The notes: a model not told the origin generated them from the letters alone. A DNA stretch of 64,000 bases from Bacillus coahuilensis m4-4 (GCF_000171615.1 NZ_ABFU01000042.1:44136-108135), one strand, 5' to 3'. Shown: positions 1 through 10,183, counted from the stretch's first letter. Numbers and translations: made by a program.

Positions 1-1341
1 CATCGTTACTTACCAACAACTGAGCAAGATAGAAAAGAAATGCTAGAAGCAATTGGTGTAGAGTCAGTTGATGAATTATTCGCTGACATACCTGAAAAGG
101 TTCGATTTCAAGGAGAATATAACATTAAAAAAGCTAAAACAGAAACGGCTCTAGTAAAAGAGTTAACTATTCTAGCCAATAAGAATGCTGATTTCAAAAC
201 CTACACCAACTTTTTAGGTGCAGGTGTTTATGATCATTACATTCCTTCGATAGTGGACCATGTGATTTCTCGTTCTGAATTTTATACAGCGTATACTCCT
301 TATCAGCCTGAAATTTCTCAAGGAGAGCTGCAAGCTATCTTCGAATTTCAGTCGATGATTTGTGAGTTAACTGGAATGGATGTCGCGAACTCCTCTATGT
401 ATGACGGAGGTACGGCTTTAGCAGAAGCAGCCACGTTAGCTGCAGGTCATACGCGTAAAAAGAAAGTGTTAATTTCTGAAGCAGTCCACCCTGAATCCAA
501 AGCGGTTGTCGAATCGTATTGTAAGGGGCAAAACATTGAAGTTGTGACGATTCCTTCTCATGAGGGCATTACGGATCTTTCTGCATTAGATACTATGATG
601 GACGGGGAAACAGCAGCTGTCATTGTGCAATATCCTAACTTTTATGGACGAGTGGAAGACCTTGTGAAGGTAGAAGAAATCACTCATCGTGAAAAAAGTC
701 TGTTTGTCGTTTCATCCAACCCCATGTCCTTAGGGGTATTAACGCCTCCAGGTCAGCTAGGTGCTGATATTGTCGTTGGGGATGCTCAAGTGTTTGGAAT
801 TCCAGCTTCTTACGGTGGGCCTCACTGTGGTTACTTTGCTGTCACCAAAGCGTTAACACGTAAAGTACCTGGTCGACTTGTTGGGGAAACTGTTGATGAA
901 GAAGGTAGAAGAGGGTATGTATTAACGCTTCAAGCTCGCGAACAGCATATAAGAAGAGACAAAGCAACCTCTAACATTTGTTCAAACCAAGCATTAAATG
1001 CGTTAGCAGCGTCCGTTGCGATGACAGCCCTTGGAAAACACGGTGTAAAAGAAATGGCTGTTCAAAACCTTCAAAAAGCTCATTATGCCAAACAAGCATG
1101 TAAAAAGGCTGGGATTGAAGTGGTATATGAAGGGGCGTCATTCAATGAGTTTGTGATTAAGCTTCCACTTGAAGTGAAAGAAGTGAATCGCAAGCTATTA
1201 GAAAAAGGCATCATCGGTGGGTATGATCTAGCAAGAGACGATCATGAGCTATCAGGTCATATGCTTGTAGCGGTTACAGAAATTCGTACAAAAGAAGAGA
1301 TTGATACATTCGTAGAGGAAGTAGGTGCGATCATTGCATAA
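1..1341 (+). CDS. gcvPA: Glycine dehydrogenase (decarboxylating) subunit 1, 5' end cut by window
   Basis: N-terminal half of the two-subunit P-protein of the glycine cleavage system. It works with GcvPB to decarboxylate glycine and pass the aminomethyl group to the lipoyl arm of GcvH. The frame is open from base 1 ([14 protein letters not shown] at the start), so only about two codons are missing; the 446 residues seen fit the 448-residue family length. Typical family segments are visible, such as [14 protein letters not shown] near residue 100 and the GGPHCGYFA loop. The stop overlaps the gcvPB start by a few bases, so the two are translationally coupled. gcvT would lie just upstream, outside the window. 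Very confident. Confidence 0.97.
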   Translation, partial: HRYLPTTEQDRKEMLEAIGVESVDELFADIPEKVRFQGEYNIKKAKTETALVKELTILANKNADFKTYTNFLGAGVYDHYIPSIVDHVISRSEFYTAYTPYQPEISQGELQAIFEFQSMICELTGMDVANSSMYDGGTALAEAATLAAGHTRKKKVLISEAVHPESKAVVESYCKGQNIEVVTIPSHEGITDLSALDTMMDGETAAVIVQYPNFYGRVEDLVKVEEITHREKSLFVVSSNPMSLGVLTPPGQLGADIVVGDAQVFGIPASYGGPHCGYFAVTKALTRKVPGRLVGETVDEEGRRGYVLTLQAREQHIRRDKATSNICSNQALNALAASVAMTALGKHGVKEMAVQNLQKAHYAKQACKKAGIEVVYEGASFNEFVIKLPLEVKEVNRKLLEKGIIGGYDLARDDHELSGHMLVAVTEIRTKEEIDTFVEEVGAIIA

Positions 1342-2792
1342 CGAGAATCAAGCCCTTATTTTTGAGTTATCTAAAGAAGGCCGTGTTGGTCATAGTTTAC
1401 CCGTATTAGACATCCCTGAAGTAGATCTTTCTGAGCTTTTACCAGAAACCTTTATTAGGAAAGATTCTCCGGAGCTTCCAGAAGTTTCAGAGCTGGATAT
1501 TATGAGACATTACACGGCGCTATCTACACGTAATCATGGTGTAGATTCTGGATTCTATCCTTTAGGCTCCTGTACGATGAAATACAATCCTAAAGTCAAT
1601 GAAGTCGTGGCAAGAATTCCAGGATTCGCACATATTCATCCACTTCAACCAGAAGAAAGTGTTCAAGGGGCCTTGGAATTAATGTATGACCTACAAGAGC
1701 ATTTAACAGAAATTACGGGCATGGACACGGTGACACTACAGCCTGCTGCTGGTGCTCACGGTGAATGGACAGGTCTAATGATGATACGTGCTTTCCATGA
1801 AGCAAATGGTGATTTCCACCGAACGAAAGTGATTGTACCAGATTCTGCTCATGGAACGAATCCAGCATCAGCTACAGTCGCGGGCTTTGAAACAGTTACC
1901 GTAAAGTCTGATGAAAATGGTCTAGTTGATTTAGACGATTTAAAACGTGTAGTGGGAGAGGACACAGCTGCTCTTATGCTGACGAACCCGAACACACTAG
2001 GTTTGTTTGAAGAAAATATACTAGAAATGGCCAGCATTATACACGAGGCAGGCGGAAAATTATACTATGATGGTGCCAATCTAAACGCCGTTCTTTCAAA
2101 AGCTCGACCTGGAGATATGGGCTTTGATGTTGTTCACTTGAATCTTCATAAAACATTTACAGGTCCTCACGGCGGGGGTGGACCAGGGTCAGGTCCTGTT
2201 GGGGTGAAAGCAGATATAATTCCTTACCTTCCTAAGCCAGTCTTAGAGAAAGGCGAACACGGCTATTTCTTTAATTATGATCGACCAGAATCCATTGGAA
2301 GAGTTAAGCCGTACTATGGAAACTTTGGTATTAACGTTCGTGCGTACACGTATATACGTACCATGGGCCCTGATGGGTTAAAGGCTGTAACAGAGAACGC
2401 GGTTTTAAATGCGAACTATATGATGAGACGATTAGCCCCTCATTTTGATTTACCATACGATCGTCATTGTAAGCATGAATTTGTGATTAGCGGAAGAAGA
2501 CTGAAGAAATTGGGTGTACGGACATTAGACATTGCCAAACGGTTATTGGACTTTGGCTATCATCCTCCGACTATCTACTTCCCGCTAAATGTAGAAGAGT
2601 GTATGATGATTGAGCCTACTGAAACGGAATCAAAAGAAACCCTTGATGCATTTTATTGATGCACTTATTCAAATTTCAAGAGAAGCAGAAGAGACGCCTG
2701 AAATTGTCCAGGAAGCTCCACATACAACCGTTGTAAAACGAATGGATGAAACGTTAGCGGCTAGAAAGCCTGTATTACGTTACCAAAAATAA
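1334..2792 (+). CDS. gcvPB: Glycine dehydrogenase (decarboxylating) subunit 2, one frameshift near the 3' end
   Basis: C-terminal, PLP-binding half of the glycine cleavage P-protein. The PLP lysine sits in [17 protein letters not shown] around residue 272. I chose the TTG at 1334 because the resulting start, [10 protein letters not shown], matches the family N-terminus and AGGTG lies six bases upstream; a GTG at 1325 is the alternative. The frame breaks in the T4 run at about 2651-2654. Removing one T gives a continuous [14 protein letters not shown] and the usual C-terminus ending KPVLRYQK. The rest is full length. The break looks like a sequencing error because the sequence is conserved on both sides. 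Confidence 0.95.
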
Positions 2793-2801
2793 ATGTTCAG
2801 G

Positions 2802-2848
2802 AAGCTGGCTCATCGGTTGTTGCATGTACCGTATGGGTCAGCTTTCGC
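2802..2848 (+). terminator. Imperfect hairpin after the gcv operon
   Basis: GAAGCTG and CAGCTTTC arms are separated by about 30 bases that pair partly (TCAT/ATGg). There is no clear T tract, so this is only a possible terminator for gcvPA-gcvPB. Confidence 0.35.
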
Positions 2849-2900
2849 TGTAAGATAAGAAGCTTTTTAATCAGCTATGAAGAAGGGAACTAGGAAACGA

Positions 2901-3469
2901 ATGATTACGATTCAAGGTAAGAAAGTCTCCTTAACGGAGGCGACAATAGAAGATATAGCTATCTTATATTACTGGAAATTTGAAGAAGAAAAACAAGAGG
3001 CAAAAAATGGAATGGTCCATATATCCCTGAGCCATTTATGACCAAAAGTGAATTCAACGATAGTTTTTTTGAGAGTGCCAGGGTACTAAATGGTGTTCCT
3101 TCTACTCTCGTCATAAAAGCAAATGGAAAAGTAATCGGTACAGTAGGATGCTATTGGGTTGATCAACATACTGACTGGCTTGAAACAGGAATTGTGATAT
3201 ACGACCCTTCTTATTGGAATGGCGGATACGGTACAGAGGCTTACGCTTTATGGATTGATTATCTGTTTGAGCACACGAATTTACATAGGCTAGGAATGAG
3301 CACATGGTCTGGGAATGACCGAATGATGAGAGTTGCATACAAATTAGGAATGGTTGAAGAGGCCAGGATTAGAAAAGCTCGAGTAGTAGAGGGTGAATAC
3401 TACGATTCTATTAAGATGGGAATCTTACGAGAAGAATGGATAGAAAAAAGGAAAGAGGGACAGGAATGA
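2901..3469 (+). CDS. GNAT family N-acetyltransferase, one frameshift
   Basis: Predicted GCN5-related acetyltransferase of the RimJ/RimL type, about 190 residues, substrate unknown. The acetyl-CoA binding region is visible as WNGGYGTEAYALWIDYLF, followed by the usual NLHRLGMSTWSGNDRMMRVAYKLG block and EEARIRKARVV. The first 40 residues (MITIQGKKVSLTEATIED) are in a different frame. Adding one A to the A6 run at about 3002-3007 restores EAKKWNGPYIPEPFMTKSEF. The stop codon overlaps the start of the DUF2087 gene (ATGA), so the two are probably co-expressed. Family assignment is firm; substrate cannot be inferred. Confidence 0.82.
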
Positions 3470-3768
3470 AAAATGAACCAGAGGTTAAACAAATCATCAT
3501 CAATAATTTTTTTACAAAAGACGGTAAGTTAAAATACATTCCTTCTCAGTTAAAAAAGAAATTAATTATTTTAGAACATATAGTAGAAGGGCTGGATTCA
3601 ACGAGAACATACAATGAAATAGAATTAAACGAAGTGATTCTTACCTATCATGAAGATTTCTGTACAATACGAAGGGAATTTATTGTGCAAGGGTTTATGG
3701 ACCGATCATCATCAGAATATACGATCCGAGATAAAAAGGATTGGAAAAGATGGGATGAGCTAGGTTGA
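3466..3768 (+). CDS. DUF2087 domain protein
   Basis: A 100-residue protein with the DUF2087 pattern: a start like FFTKDGKLKYIPSQLKKKLIIL, then YNEIELNEVIL and DFCTIRREFIVQGFMDR. This layout resembles a small winged-helix fold, and in other proteins the domain occurs next to acetyltransferases or regulators. Its biochemical role is not established. I use the ATG at 3466, which follows AGAGGGACAGGA and overlaps the acetyltransferase stop by four bases. The pairing with a GNAT gene suggests one small transcription unit. Confidence 0.78.
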   Translation: MKNEPEVKQIIINNFFTKDGKLKYIPSQLKKKLIILEHIVEGLDSTRTYNEIELNEVILTYHEDFCTIRREFIVQGFMDRSSSEYTIRDKKDWKRWDELG

Positions 3769-3784
3769 TTGCTTTTTATTTGCA

Positions 3785-3913
3785 AATAAAATAGAACCTG
3801 TTGTAGGAATACTTATGAATGGGTAAGGTGATCCTGTAGTATTGGCTAGCTCAAACGCTAATTATATGGAATGGTTAGATCCTAAAGAAGTTGTCAACTT
3901 TCTAATGGAATAG
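3785..3913 (+). pseudogene. Decayed gene fragment
   Basis: One frame reads KIEPVVGILMNG, a stop, then GDPVVLASSNANYMEWLDPK and more to a second stop. It looks like protein sequence interrupted by stops, and no ribosome binding site serves it. I do not recognise the family. The rest of 3769-4149 holds the hairpin at 3923 and a possible -10 element (TATAAT, 4086-4091) for the next gene. Confidence 0.35.
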
Positions 3914-3922
3914 TTCATAATA

Positions 3923-3946
3923 GGTATCCATCAGGATGCCTTTTTC
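3923..3946 (+). terminator. Rho-independent terminator
   Basis: GGTATCC, loop ATCA, GGATGCC (one G-U pair), then TTTTTC. It ends the acetyltransferase/DUF2087 unit or the fragment after it. Confidence 0.6.
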
Positions 3947-4149
3947 TTTATGATTCTGAAACGATGATGAATAAGTTAAAATTACCCCATCACGTTACGT
4001 AAACTTGCGGAGATCTAGGGCATATAGGGGGAGTCAAGATATCAGGTTCTCTCTATCTAGTCTAGTAATAGTGTGACAGTTAGAATATAATGTTTATGTA
4101 GAATGAAGTTGAAGTATGTCGAATTAATTTAATTGATAGGAGTTCATAT

Positions 4150-5784
4150 ATGACGATTAAATTGCGCACTTTTGTGGCGTTACTTTTTGCTGTTATCATT
4201 ATTCTTTTAACGGTTAGTTTAAGTTATTTTATCGGTCAGCAATCAAGCGAAAAAGTAACAGCTGAAATTGGAAATTCTTTATCTACAACGGCTTATCAAA
4301 TGGCCGATAAGTTAGATTTTTTTATGTGGTCTAGAGAAGGTGAAATTGAAGTACTAAGTGAATTAGAAGCACTTAAAGACTTAAACAATATAGAAGAAAT
4401 GAGTAATTTACTCGAGCAACTGCAAGAAAGCTTCCCAGCCTTTTCATGGGTAGGAATTACAGACAAGGATGGAAAGGTTATAGCAGCAACAGATAACATC
4501 CTAAAAGGTGCGGATATCAGTATGCGTCCGGTCTATATGGAAGGAATAAAAGGACGGTTTATTGGGGATGTGCATGATGCGGTGCTGCTTGCCGATTTGT
4601 TACCAAATCCAAGCGGAGAACCTATGAAGTTCGTAGATATCAGCAGGGCGATTGAAAATGATGAGGGCGAGCCTATTGGAGTATTAGCTGCTCATTTAAG
4701 CTGGGATTGGTCAAAACAGGTGGAACGCGATCTGCTGCGCCCTTTAGAGAACAATTTACAAGGTGCAGAAGTGTTTATTATTAGTAAATCAGATGAAACC
4801 GTGCTCCTCGGTCCAAATAAAATGGTTGGTTCGAAGCTTGAGTTGCGAAGTATTCAGCAGGCTCAAAACGGAAAGAATGACTGGCAATTAGAGACATGGC
4901 CAGATGAGAAAGAATATGTGACGGGGTATTCCTATGGTCAAGGGTATCAAAATTATGAAGGATTAGGCTGGACGGTCCTTGTGCGAATTCCAAAGGAGAT
5001 TGCCTATCAACCGTTAGAGGATCTTCAACAATCTATTCTACTAATCGGATTAGGCTTTGCTGTCTTGTTCTCATTTTTAGGATGGTACCTATCAGGATTC
5101 TTTACCAAGCCTCTTCGTAAAATTACGATTTCTGCTAATCAATTGATGCTCGGTCAAAATGTTGAAATCCCCGAGTACAAGGGGATTAAAGACATAGAGA
5201 TTTTATCTACAACCTTACGTGACTTAGTATCCTCTCTAGTGAAATCTGTGAAAGATTTAAATGACATGGAGTCTCTCGCTCATCATGACAAGTTAACAGG
5301 TTTATATAATAGAATCTACTTAGATACGTATATAGAAAAAGAAAGTAAACAAGCTATGATAAACGGAGATACGTTAACCTATTTATTTTTGGATCTAGAC
5401 GGTTTCAAATTAGTGAACGATCAATATGGTCATGAAGCAGGAGATGTTCTTTTAAAAGAGGTTGCCAATCGATTAACACAATCGATATCCCTAAATGACC
5501 AAGCCTTTCGCATAGGAGGAGACGAATTCCTTTTAATCCTTCACACTTCTGAACATAACTACCAAGATGTTGCAAATAAAATAGGTGATGAAGTGATTCA
5601 TCGATTAAATTTACCATTCGAGCTTCCTCAAGGGGCGGTTCATATTGGGTGTAGTATAGGAGCAGCTGTTTGGAAAAGTGAAGAGCAGGACGGAATAGAT
5701 ATCATCCGTTATGCAGATGAAGCATTATATGAATCGAAGCGTACAGGAAAGAATAAACTTACATTCTCATCAACTGCTAATTAA
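4150..5784 (+). CDS. Membrane diguanylate cyclase with extracytoplasmic sensor (dCache-HAMP-GGDEF)
   Basis: Makes cyclic di-GMP from two GTP in response to an external signal. Layout: N-terminal membrane segment (residues about 8-28), extracytoplasmic Cache-type sensor (about 30-285) with the FSWVGITDKDGKVIAAT pattern, second membrane segment (about 293-315), HAMP region (FTKPLRKITISANQL), then a GGDEF domain. The catalytic motif is intact as FRIGGDEF at about residues 454-460. The residue four before the conserved D upstream of it is Ser (SLND), so the usual RxxD inhibitory site is absent and product feedback may be weak. There is no EAL domain. SD-like AGGAG precedes the ATG. It stands alone and is closed by a shared terminator. 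Confidence 0.93.
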   Translation: MTIKLRTFVALLFAVIIILLTVSLSYFIGQQSSEKVTAEIGNSLSTTAYQMADKLDFFMWSREGEIEVLSELEALKDLNNIEEMSNLLEQLQESFPAFSWVGITDKDGKVIAATDNILKGADISMRPVYMEGIKGRFIGDVHDAVLLADLLPNPSGEPMKFVDISRAIENDEGEPIGVLAAHLSWDWSKQVERDLLRPLENNLQGAEVFIISKSDETVLLGPNKMVGSKLELRSIQQAQNGKNDWQLETWPDEKEYVTGYSYGQGYQNYEGLGWTVLVRIPKEIAYQPLEDLQQSILLIGLGFAVLFSFLGWYLSGFFTKPLRKITISANQLMLGQNVEIPEYKGIKDIEILSTTLRDLVSSLVKSVKDLNDMESLAHHDKLTGLYNRIYLDTYIEKESKQAMINGDTLTYLFLDLDGFKLVNDQYGHEAGDVLLKEVANRLTQSISLNDQAFRIGGDEFLLILHTSEHNYQDVANKIGDEVIHRLNLPFELPQGAVHIGCSIGAAVWKSEEQDGIDIIRYADEALYESKRTGKNKLTFSSTAN

Positions 5785-5786
5785 TA

Positions 5787-5818
5787 AAGGCTTGAAGGAA
5801 TATCCCTTCAAGCCTTCT
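5787..5818. terminator. Bidirectional terminator between the cyclase and yqhL
   Basis: AAGGCTTGAAGG, loop of about five bases, CCTTCAAGCCTT, with T/A-rich flanks on both sides. It serves the two convergent genes. Confidence 0.85.
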
Positions 5819-5820
5819 TC

Positions 5821-6201
5821 TTATTTCTTTTTCACTTTTCCAGACCAGCCTCTGAAGCCGCCTTTTAAGTGGTAGATATCTCTGTAGCCTTTTTTGTATA
5901 GCATTTGAGCTGCACGTCCACTACGAAGTCCGCTTTGACAATACAAATAGATCGGTTGGTCTTTGCGGAATTCCCCCATACGCATTTTTATTTGTGAAAC
6001 AGGGATGTTACGGGAACCTAGAATGTGACCACCTTCGAATTCATTTGGCTCACGAACGTCTACAAGCTGTGCTTTTCGGTAACCAGCAATAAATTCATCT
6101 TGAGTTAACGGTTTAACAGAACGTTTTTGTAAAAAGTAAGATACCACCGTATAAACAATGATAGCTCCTAGAATAATTAAAATAATACTTACTGTATCCA
6201 C
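5821..6201 (-). CDS. yqhL: Membrane-anchored rhodanese-like protein
   Basis: A 126-residue single-domain rhodanese with an N-terminal membrane anchor (residues about 5-23). The active-site loop is YCQSGLRS with the catalytic cysteine at residue 88, so sulfur transfer is plausible. LVDVREPNEFEGGHI and NIPVSQI are standard rhodanese segments. In B. subtilis the orthologue yqhL also sits next to lipM, and the same divergent arrangement is seen here. The true sulfur donor and acceptor are unknown. Confidence 0.93.
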   Translation of the reverse strand: MDTVSIILIILGAIIVYTVVSYFLQKRSVKPLTQDEFIAGYRKAQLVDVREPNEFEGGHILGSRNIPVSQIKMRMGEFRKDQPIYLYCQSGLRSGRAAQMLYKKGYRDIYHLKGGFRGWSGKVKKK

Positions 6202-6354
6202 TAATGAAACCCCTCTCTTTTCTCTACGCTATTTCTATTATATTCATCTCGGGTGAATCTTTCAAAGTAAATTTCATCTAGTTCACAATTCTTTGTTTTT
6301 TTCATGACATTTGGTAGACTATGATAAGATTTTGTTCTAGGAAGAGGGATTTGG

Positions 6355-7191
6355 ATGGCGAAGGAAACATGGAGATATATTGATTCGGGAAATTGTTCCC
6401 CTTTTTTTAATTATGGCATTAGACGAGGCGTTATTAGACTGGCATAGTGAAGGAAAGATTCCGCCAACTATTCGTTTTTATGGCTGGAATCCTGCCACTC
6501 TTTCCATCGGGTATTTTCAAAAAGTAGAGAAAGAAATCAATTTAGACAGAGTAAAAGAATTAGGTTTAGGTTTTGTCAGAAGGCCAACTGGAGGAAGAGG
6601 CGTTCTTCATGAGCATGAGCTTACCTATAGTGTTATTGTGGCAGAAGACTATCCTGACATGCCAAAAACCGTAACAGAGGCGTATCGCGTCATCTCAGAA
6701 GGAATCTTAAAAGGATTTCATTATCTAGGACTTGAAGCGTATTTTGCTGTTCCTCGAACAGAAGAAGAAAAGAACTCGTTAAAGAATCCAAGGTCATCCG
6801 TTTGCTTTGATGCACCTAGCTGGTATGAATTGGTGGTAGAAGGCCGTAAGGTAGCAGGCAGTGCACAGACGAGGCAAAAGGGAGTCATCCTGCAGCATGG
6901 TTCAATATTGCTCGATTTAGATGAAGATAAATTATTCAGTGTCTTCCATTATCCAAATGATCGAGTGAAAGAAAGAATGCAGCGGGCCTTTAAGAGTAAA
7001 GCCGTTCCTATTAATGATATTGCCAAAGATACGATTACAATCGAGCAAGCAAAAGAAGCATTCTTTAAAGGATTCAAGAAGGATTAAGTGTTGAATTAAA
7101 ACCCTATACTTTAACTGAAGAAGAAGTAATGTACGTTGAAAGACTAGCAGATGAAAAATATGCAAGTCATGATTGGAATTATAGAAGATAA
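6355..7191 (+). CDS. lipM: Octanoyltransferase LipM, two frameshifts
   Basis: Transfers octanoyl from acyl carrier protein to GcvH in the Bacillus lipoate route. The catalytic cysteine lies in [12 protein letters not shown], and [11 protein letters not shown] and [12 protein letters not shown] are hallmark segments. The start is the ATG at 6355 ([13 protein letters not shown]). The first break is near 6403-6414, in or just after a T7 run, where one surplus base separates this start from [10 protein letters not shown]. The second is near 7078, where one missing A in AAGAAGGATT separates GFKK from [11 protein letters not shown] and the normal end DWNYRR. The inferred length of about 278 residues is normal. 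It supports the glycine cleavage genes upstream. Confidence 0.92.
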
Positions 7192-7219
7192 CATAGTACC
7201 TTATTATTTTGCGAAAATA

Positions 7220-7250
7220 GAGCTTAGAGAAATTCTCTAAGCTCTTCTTC
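7220..7250 (+). terminator. lipM terminator
   Basis: GAGCTTAGAG, loop AAATT, CTCTAAGCTC, followed by TTCTTC. Confidence 0.8.
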
Positions 7251-7409
7251 ATTGTCCCTATAAAATTTTTGTCTTTCTTTATCGAAATTCTGTAAAGTTT
7301 GCAACTGTAAAATTAATTCTATAACGGCTTCAAATAGATATTTTTCACGAAATATCTAGCAATATCTCTGAATATCTTGCTTTTTGTGATTTGACACAAA
7401 TTTAGGTTA

Positions 7410-7438
7410 TTGACCGATATATCCATATGTAGTATAGT
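7410..7438 (+). promoter_or_regulatory. Sigma-A promoter of nrdJ
   Basis: TTGACC (7410-7415), 17-base spacer, TATAGT (7433-7438). It lies about 135 bases before the nrdJ start and immediately before an NrdR-type palindrome. A second TTGACA (7391) lacks a good -10 at proper spacing. Confidence 0.7.
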
Positions 7439-7452
7439 TCTAAAGTGAACAA

Positions 7453-7468
7453 ACACTATATATTGTGT
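7453..7468. promoter_or_regulatory. NrdR box
   Basis: ACACTATATATTGTGT matches the NrdR-box pattern ACACwATATATwGTGT at every position. It covers the expected transcription start region. A weaker partner, ACCGATATATCCATAT (7413-7428), is centred 40 bases upstream, about four helical turns, and lies between the -35 and -10. NrdR represses ribonucleotide reductase genes when (d)ATP is high, so nrdJ is inferred to be in that regulon. Confidence 0.85.
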
Positions 7469-7571
7469 AAATGTTGTGTAAAGAGGATTTGAACCTCAAA
7501 ATATGGGTACTAATAGAATACAACTAGATTTCCATAGATGATAGTACCAGAGGAGAAAGGGAGTTGTATTT

Positions 7572-10121
7572 ATGTCAATTGCTTCTGAGCAAAAAGTGTC
7601 ATTAAATGTAGAACGTTTAAACAAGGATATTCAATTATTTCCACAGGTACACCCAATAAAAGAGGATATGAACATCACTCACAAGGGTGTTTCTCGTTTA
7701 GTCATGATTGATCGTTACACATTTAAGGATACTGAGAAGGTAACGCTGACTGATGGAGATTTTGTTGTCTTAACGATCAAGGATGATCCGAAGTTTCCTG
7801 CAAGAGGGTTAGGCTTTATTCAAAAGATAGACTGGGAGCAAAAGACAGCAGACGTTTTAATTGAGGAAGAATATCGTGGTGCTATTGATCACCCTGAAGA
7901 AGCCAAAAAAGGGGTGGTGACACGAAACCTAGATGTCATTGAAAAACCTTTAGAAATATATTATGAACAAATCGCAAAACGAAATGCGACAGGTCTAGCC
8001 TCTGCTGAAAAAACAGAAGAATTGCGTCAAGAATGGTTCCAAAAATTTTATAACGAGCTTGTTCATTTGCGGTTTGTCCCAGCAGGACGCGTATTATATG
8101 GAGCAGGAGCAGGAACGGATGTTACATATTTTAACTGCTACGTTATGCCGTTTGTCCAAGATTCACGAGAAGGCATTTCAGAGCATCGCAAGCAGGTAAT
8201 GGAAATTATGAGCCGCGGTGGTGGTGTAGGAACGAACGGTTCAACCCTTCGCCCTCGAAACACATTAGCTAAAGGAGTTAACGGGAAATCAAGTGGTTCG
8301 GTTTCTTGGTTAGATGATATTGCCAAACTGACACATCTTGTTGAGCAAGGTGGATCAAGACGTGGGGCCCAAATGATCATGCTATCAGATTGGCATCCCG
8401 ATATTGTGGAATTCATTATAAGTAAAATGCAAAATCCACGCATTCTTCGCTTCCTTTTAGAACAAACAGAAGACGAGCATATTCGCAAAGCGGCAACCAA
8501 CAAATTGAAGTTCACTCCACTAACGGCTCAAGAAAAGTCTATGTATCAGGGTATTTTGAACTACAAATCCATTCCTGGATGTGGTGGATTTGAAGCTGGT
8601 GTTATTCGTGATGCAGAAGAAAAGTTATCTAAAGGTGGAACATACACAGTTCATAATGCAGAATTTCTTACAGGGGCTAATATTTCCGTTTGTTTAACAG
8701 ATGACTTTATGAAAGCCGTAGAAGAAGATCGAGATTACGAGCTTCGTTTCCCAGATGTTGAAAGTTACAACGAAGAGCAAATGAAGTATTACAATGAAAA
8801 CTGGCATCAGGTTGGAGATGTTCGTGAATGGGAAAAGCAAGGATATGCTGTAAGAACGTATCGCACCATCCGTGCTAAAGAGCTTTGGAATTTAATTAAC
8901 ATTTGTGCAACGTATTCGGCTGAGCCAGGGATCTTCTTTATCGATAATGCAAACGATAAAACAAACGCAACGGCATATGGGCAAAAAGTAGTGGCGACAA
9001 ATCCTTGCGGAGAACAACCACTTGCTCCATATTCTGTCTGCAACTTAGCTGCCATTAATCTAGCAGAATTCGCAAATAAAGAGTCAAAAACAGTAGATTT
9101 TGAAAAACTAAAACAAACTGTGGCCATTGGTGTTAGAATGCAAGACAACGTGATTGACGCTACTCCATACTTTTTAGAAGACAATAAAAAGCAAGCGCTT
9201 GGTGAAAGACGTGTTGGTTTAGGAGTGATGGGACTTGCTGATCTATTAATCTACTGTGAGAAAGAATATGGTTCAGAAGAAGGCAATCAACTAGTGGATC
9301 AGGTCTTTGAAGTCATCGCCACAACCGCTTACCGTGAATCTATTGATCTTGCGAAAGAAAAAGGTAGCTTCCCGTTCCTTGAAGGCTCAACGGAAGAAGA
9401 AACAAACAGACTGCGCCAAGCTTTTACTGAGACTGGGTATATGAAAGGCATGCCTGAGGATATTCGTGAAGATATCTTAACATACGGTATTCGTAACTCT
9501 CACTTACTAACTGTTGCACCTACTGGAAGTACTGGTACGATGGTTGGGGTAAGTACAGGACTTGAGCCGTATTTCTCCTTTACGTACTACAGAAGTGGTC
9601 GTCTAGGTAAATTTATTGAAGTGAAAGCGGATATTGTTCAAGAATATTTAGATCATCATCCTGATGCAGATCCTCACGCTCTCCCTCATTGGTTCGCAAC
9701 AGCCATGAGCTTAAAGCCTGAGGCACACGCAGATGTTCAATGTGTCATCCAACGCTGGATCGACAGCTCTATTTCCAAAACAGTGAATGCACCAAAGGGA
9801 TATACGGTGGAACAAGTTGAAAAGGTGTATGAGCGTCTGTATAAAGGTGGAGCAAAAGGTGGTACCGTATACGTTGACGGAAGCCGTGACGCACAGGTAC
9901 TAACATTAAAAGCGGAAGACAACACATTTGAAGAAGAACACAAAACAGAGGAAGCCAAAGTGGTTCTAGTTGATACCATCCAAGAATTACGCTCTACTAA
10001 CGTAACCATTGGTTCTGAAGTAGGAAACACATGCCCAGTTTGCCGAAAAGGAACCGTTGAAGAAATCGGTGGGTGTAATACATGTACGAACTGTAATGCA
10101 CAGCTGAAGTGTGGGTTATAA
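7572..10121 (+). CDS. nrdJ: Vitamin B12-dependent (class II) ribonucleotide reductase
   Basis: Reduces ribonucleotides to deoxyribonucleotides using adenosylcobalamin as radical source, independent of oxygen. The 849-residue frame is intact. Landmarks are FVPAGRVLYGAG, the barrel loop NPCGEQPLAPYSVCNLAAINL-type segment around residues 476-490, and SHLLTVAPTGSTGTM. The C-terminal Cys-rich tail is CPVC-x12-CNTCTNCNAQLKCGL, which carries the redox cysteines that re-reduce the active site. The start follows GGAGAAAGGGAG. No nrdI/nrdF genes are beside it. In B. subtilis the corresponding position carries mntR. The NrdR box upstream indicates regulation by deoxynucleotide level. Confidence 0.96.
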   Translation: MSIASEQKVSLNVERLNKDIQLFPQVHPIKEDMNITHKGVSRLVMIDRYTFKDTEKVTLTDGDFVVLTIKDDPKFPARGLGFIQKIDWEQKTADVLIEEEYRGAIDHPEEAKKGVVTRNLDVIEKPLEIYYEQIAKRNATGLASAEKTEELRQEWFQKFYNELVHLRFVPAGRVLYGAGAGTDVTYFNCYVMPFVQDSREGISEHRKQVMEIMSRGGGVGTNGSTLRPRNTLAKGVNGKSSGSVSWLDDIAKLTHLVEQGGSRRGAQMIMLSDWHPDIVEFIISKMQNPRILRFLLEQTEDEHIRKAATNKLKFTPLTAQEKSMYQGILNYKSIPGCGGFEAGVIRDAEEKLSKGGTYTVHNAEFLTGANISVCLTDDFMKAVEEDRDYELRFPDVESYNEEQMKYYNENWHQVGDVREWEKQGYAVRTYRTIRAKELWNLINICATYSAEPGIFFIDNANDKTNATAYGQKVVATNPCGEQPLAPYSVCNLAAINLAEFANKESKTVDFEKLKQTVAIGVRMQDNVIDATPYFLEDNKKQALGERRVGLGVMGLADLLIYCEKEYGSEEGNQLVDQVFEVIATTAYRESIDLAKEKGSFPFLEGSTEEETNRLRQAFTETGYMKGMPEDIREDILTYGIRNSHLLTVAPTGSTGTMVGVSTGLEPYFSFTYYRSGRLGKFIEVKADIVQEYLDHHPDADPHALPHWFATAMSLKPEAHADVQCVIQRWIDSSISKTVNAPKGYTVEQVEKVYERLYKGGAKGGTVYVDGSRDAQVLTLKAEDNTFEEEHKTEEAKVVLVDTIQELRSTNVTIGSEVGNTCPVCRKGTVEEIGGCNTCTNCNAQLKCGL

Positions 10122-10146
10122 TCATACTCATTCAGCATTAACTTTT

Positions 10147-10183
10147 ACCCCTTTAGATTGATAGGATCTAAAGGGGTGTTTTT
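10147..10183 (+). terminator. nrdJ terminator
   Basis: ACCCCTTTAGAT, seven-base loop, ATCTAAAGGGGT, then GTTTTT. Confidence 0.9.

Noticed and set aside
7192..7571. Cobalamin riboswitch before nrdJ
   Set aside because: No B12-box-like sequence or suitable long structured leader; the region is explained by promoter and NrdR box.
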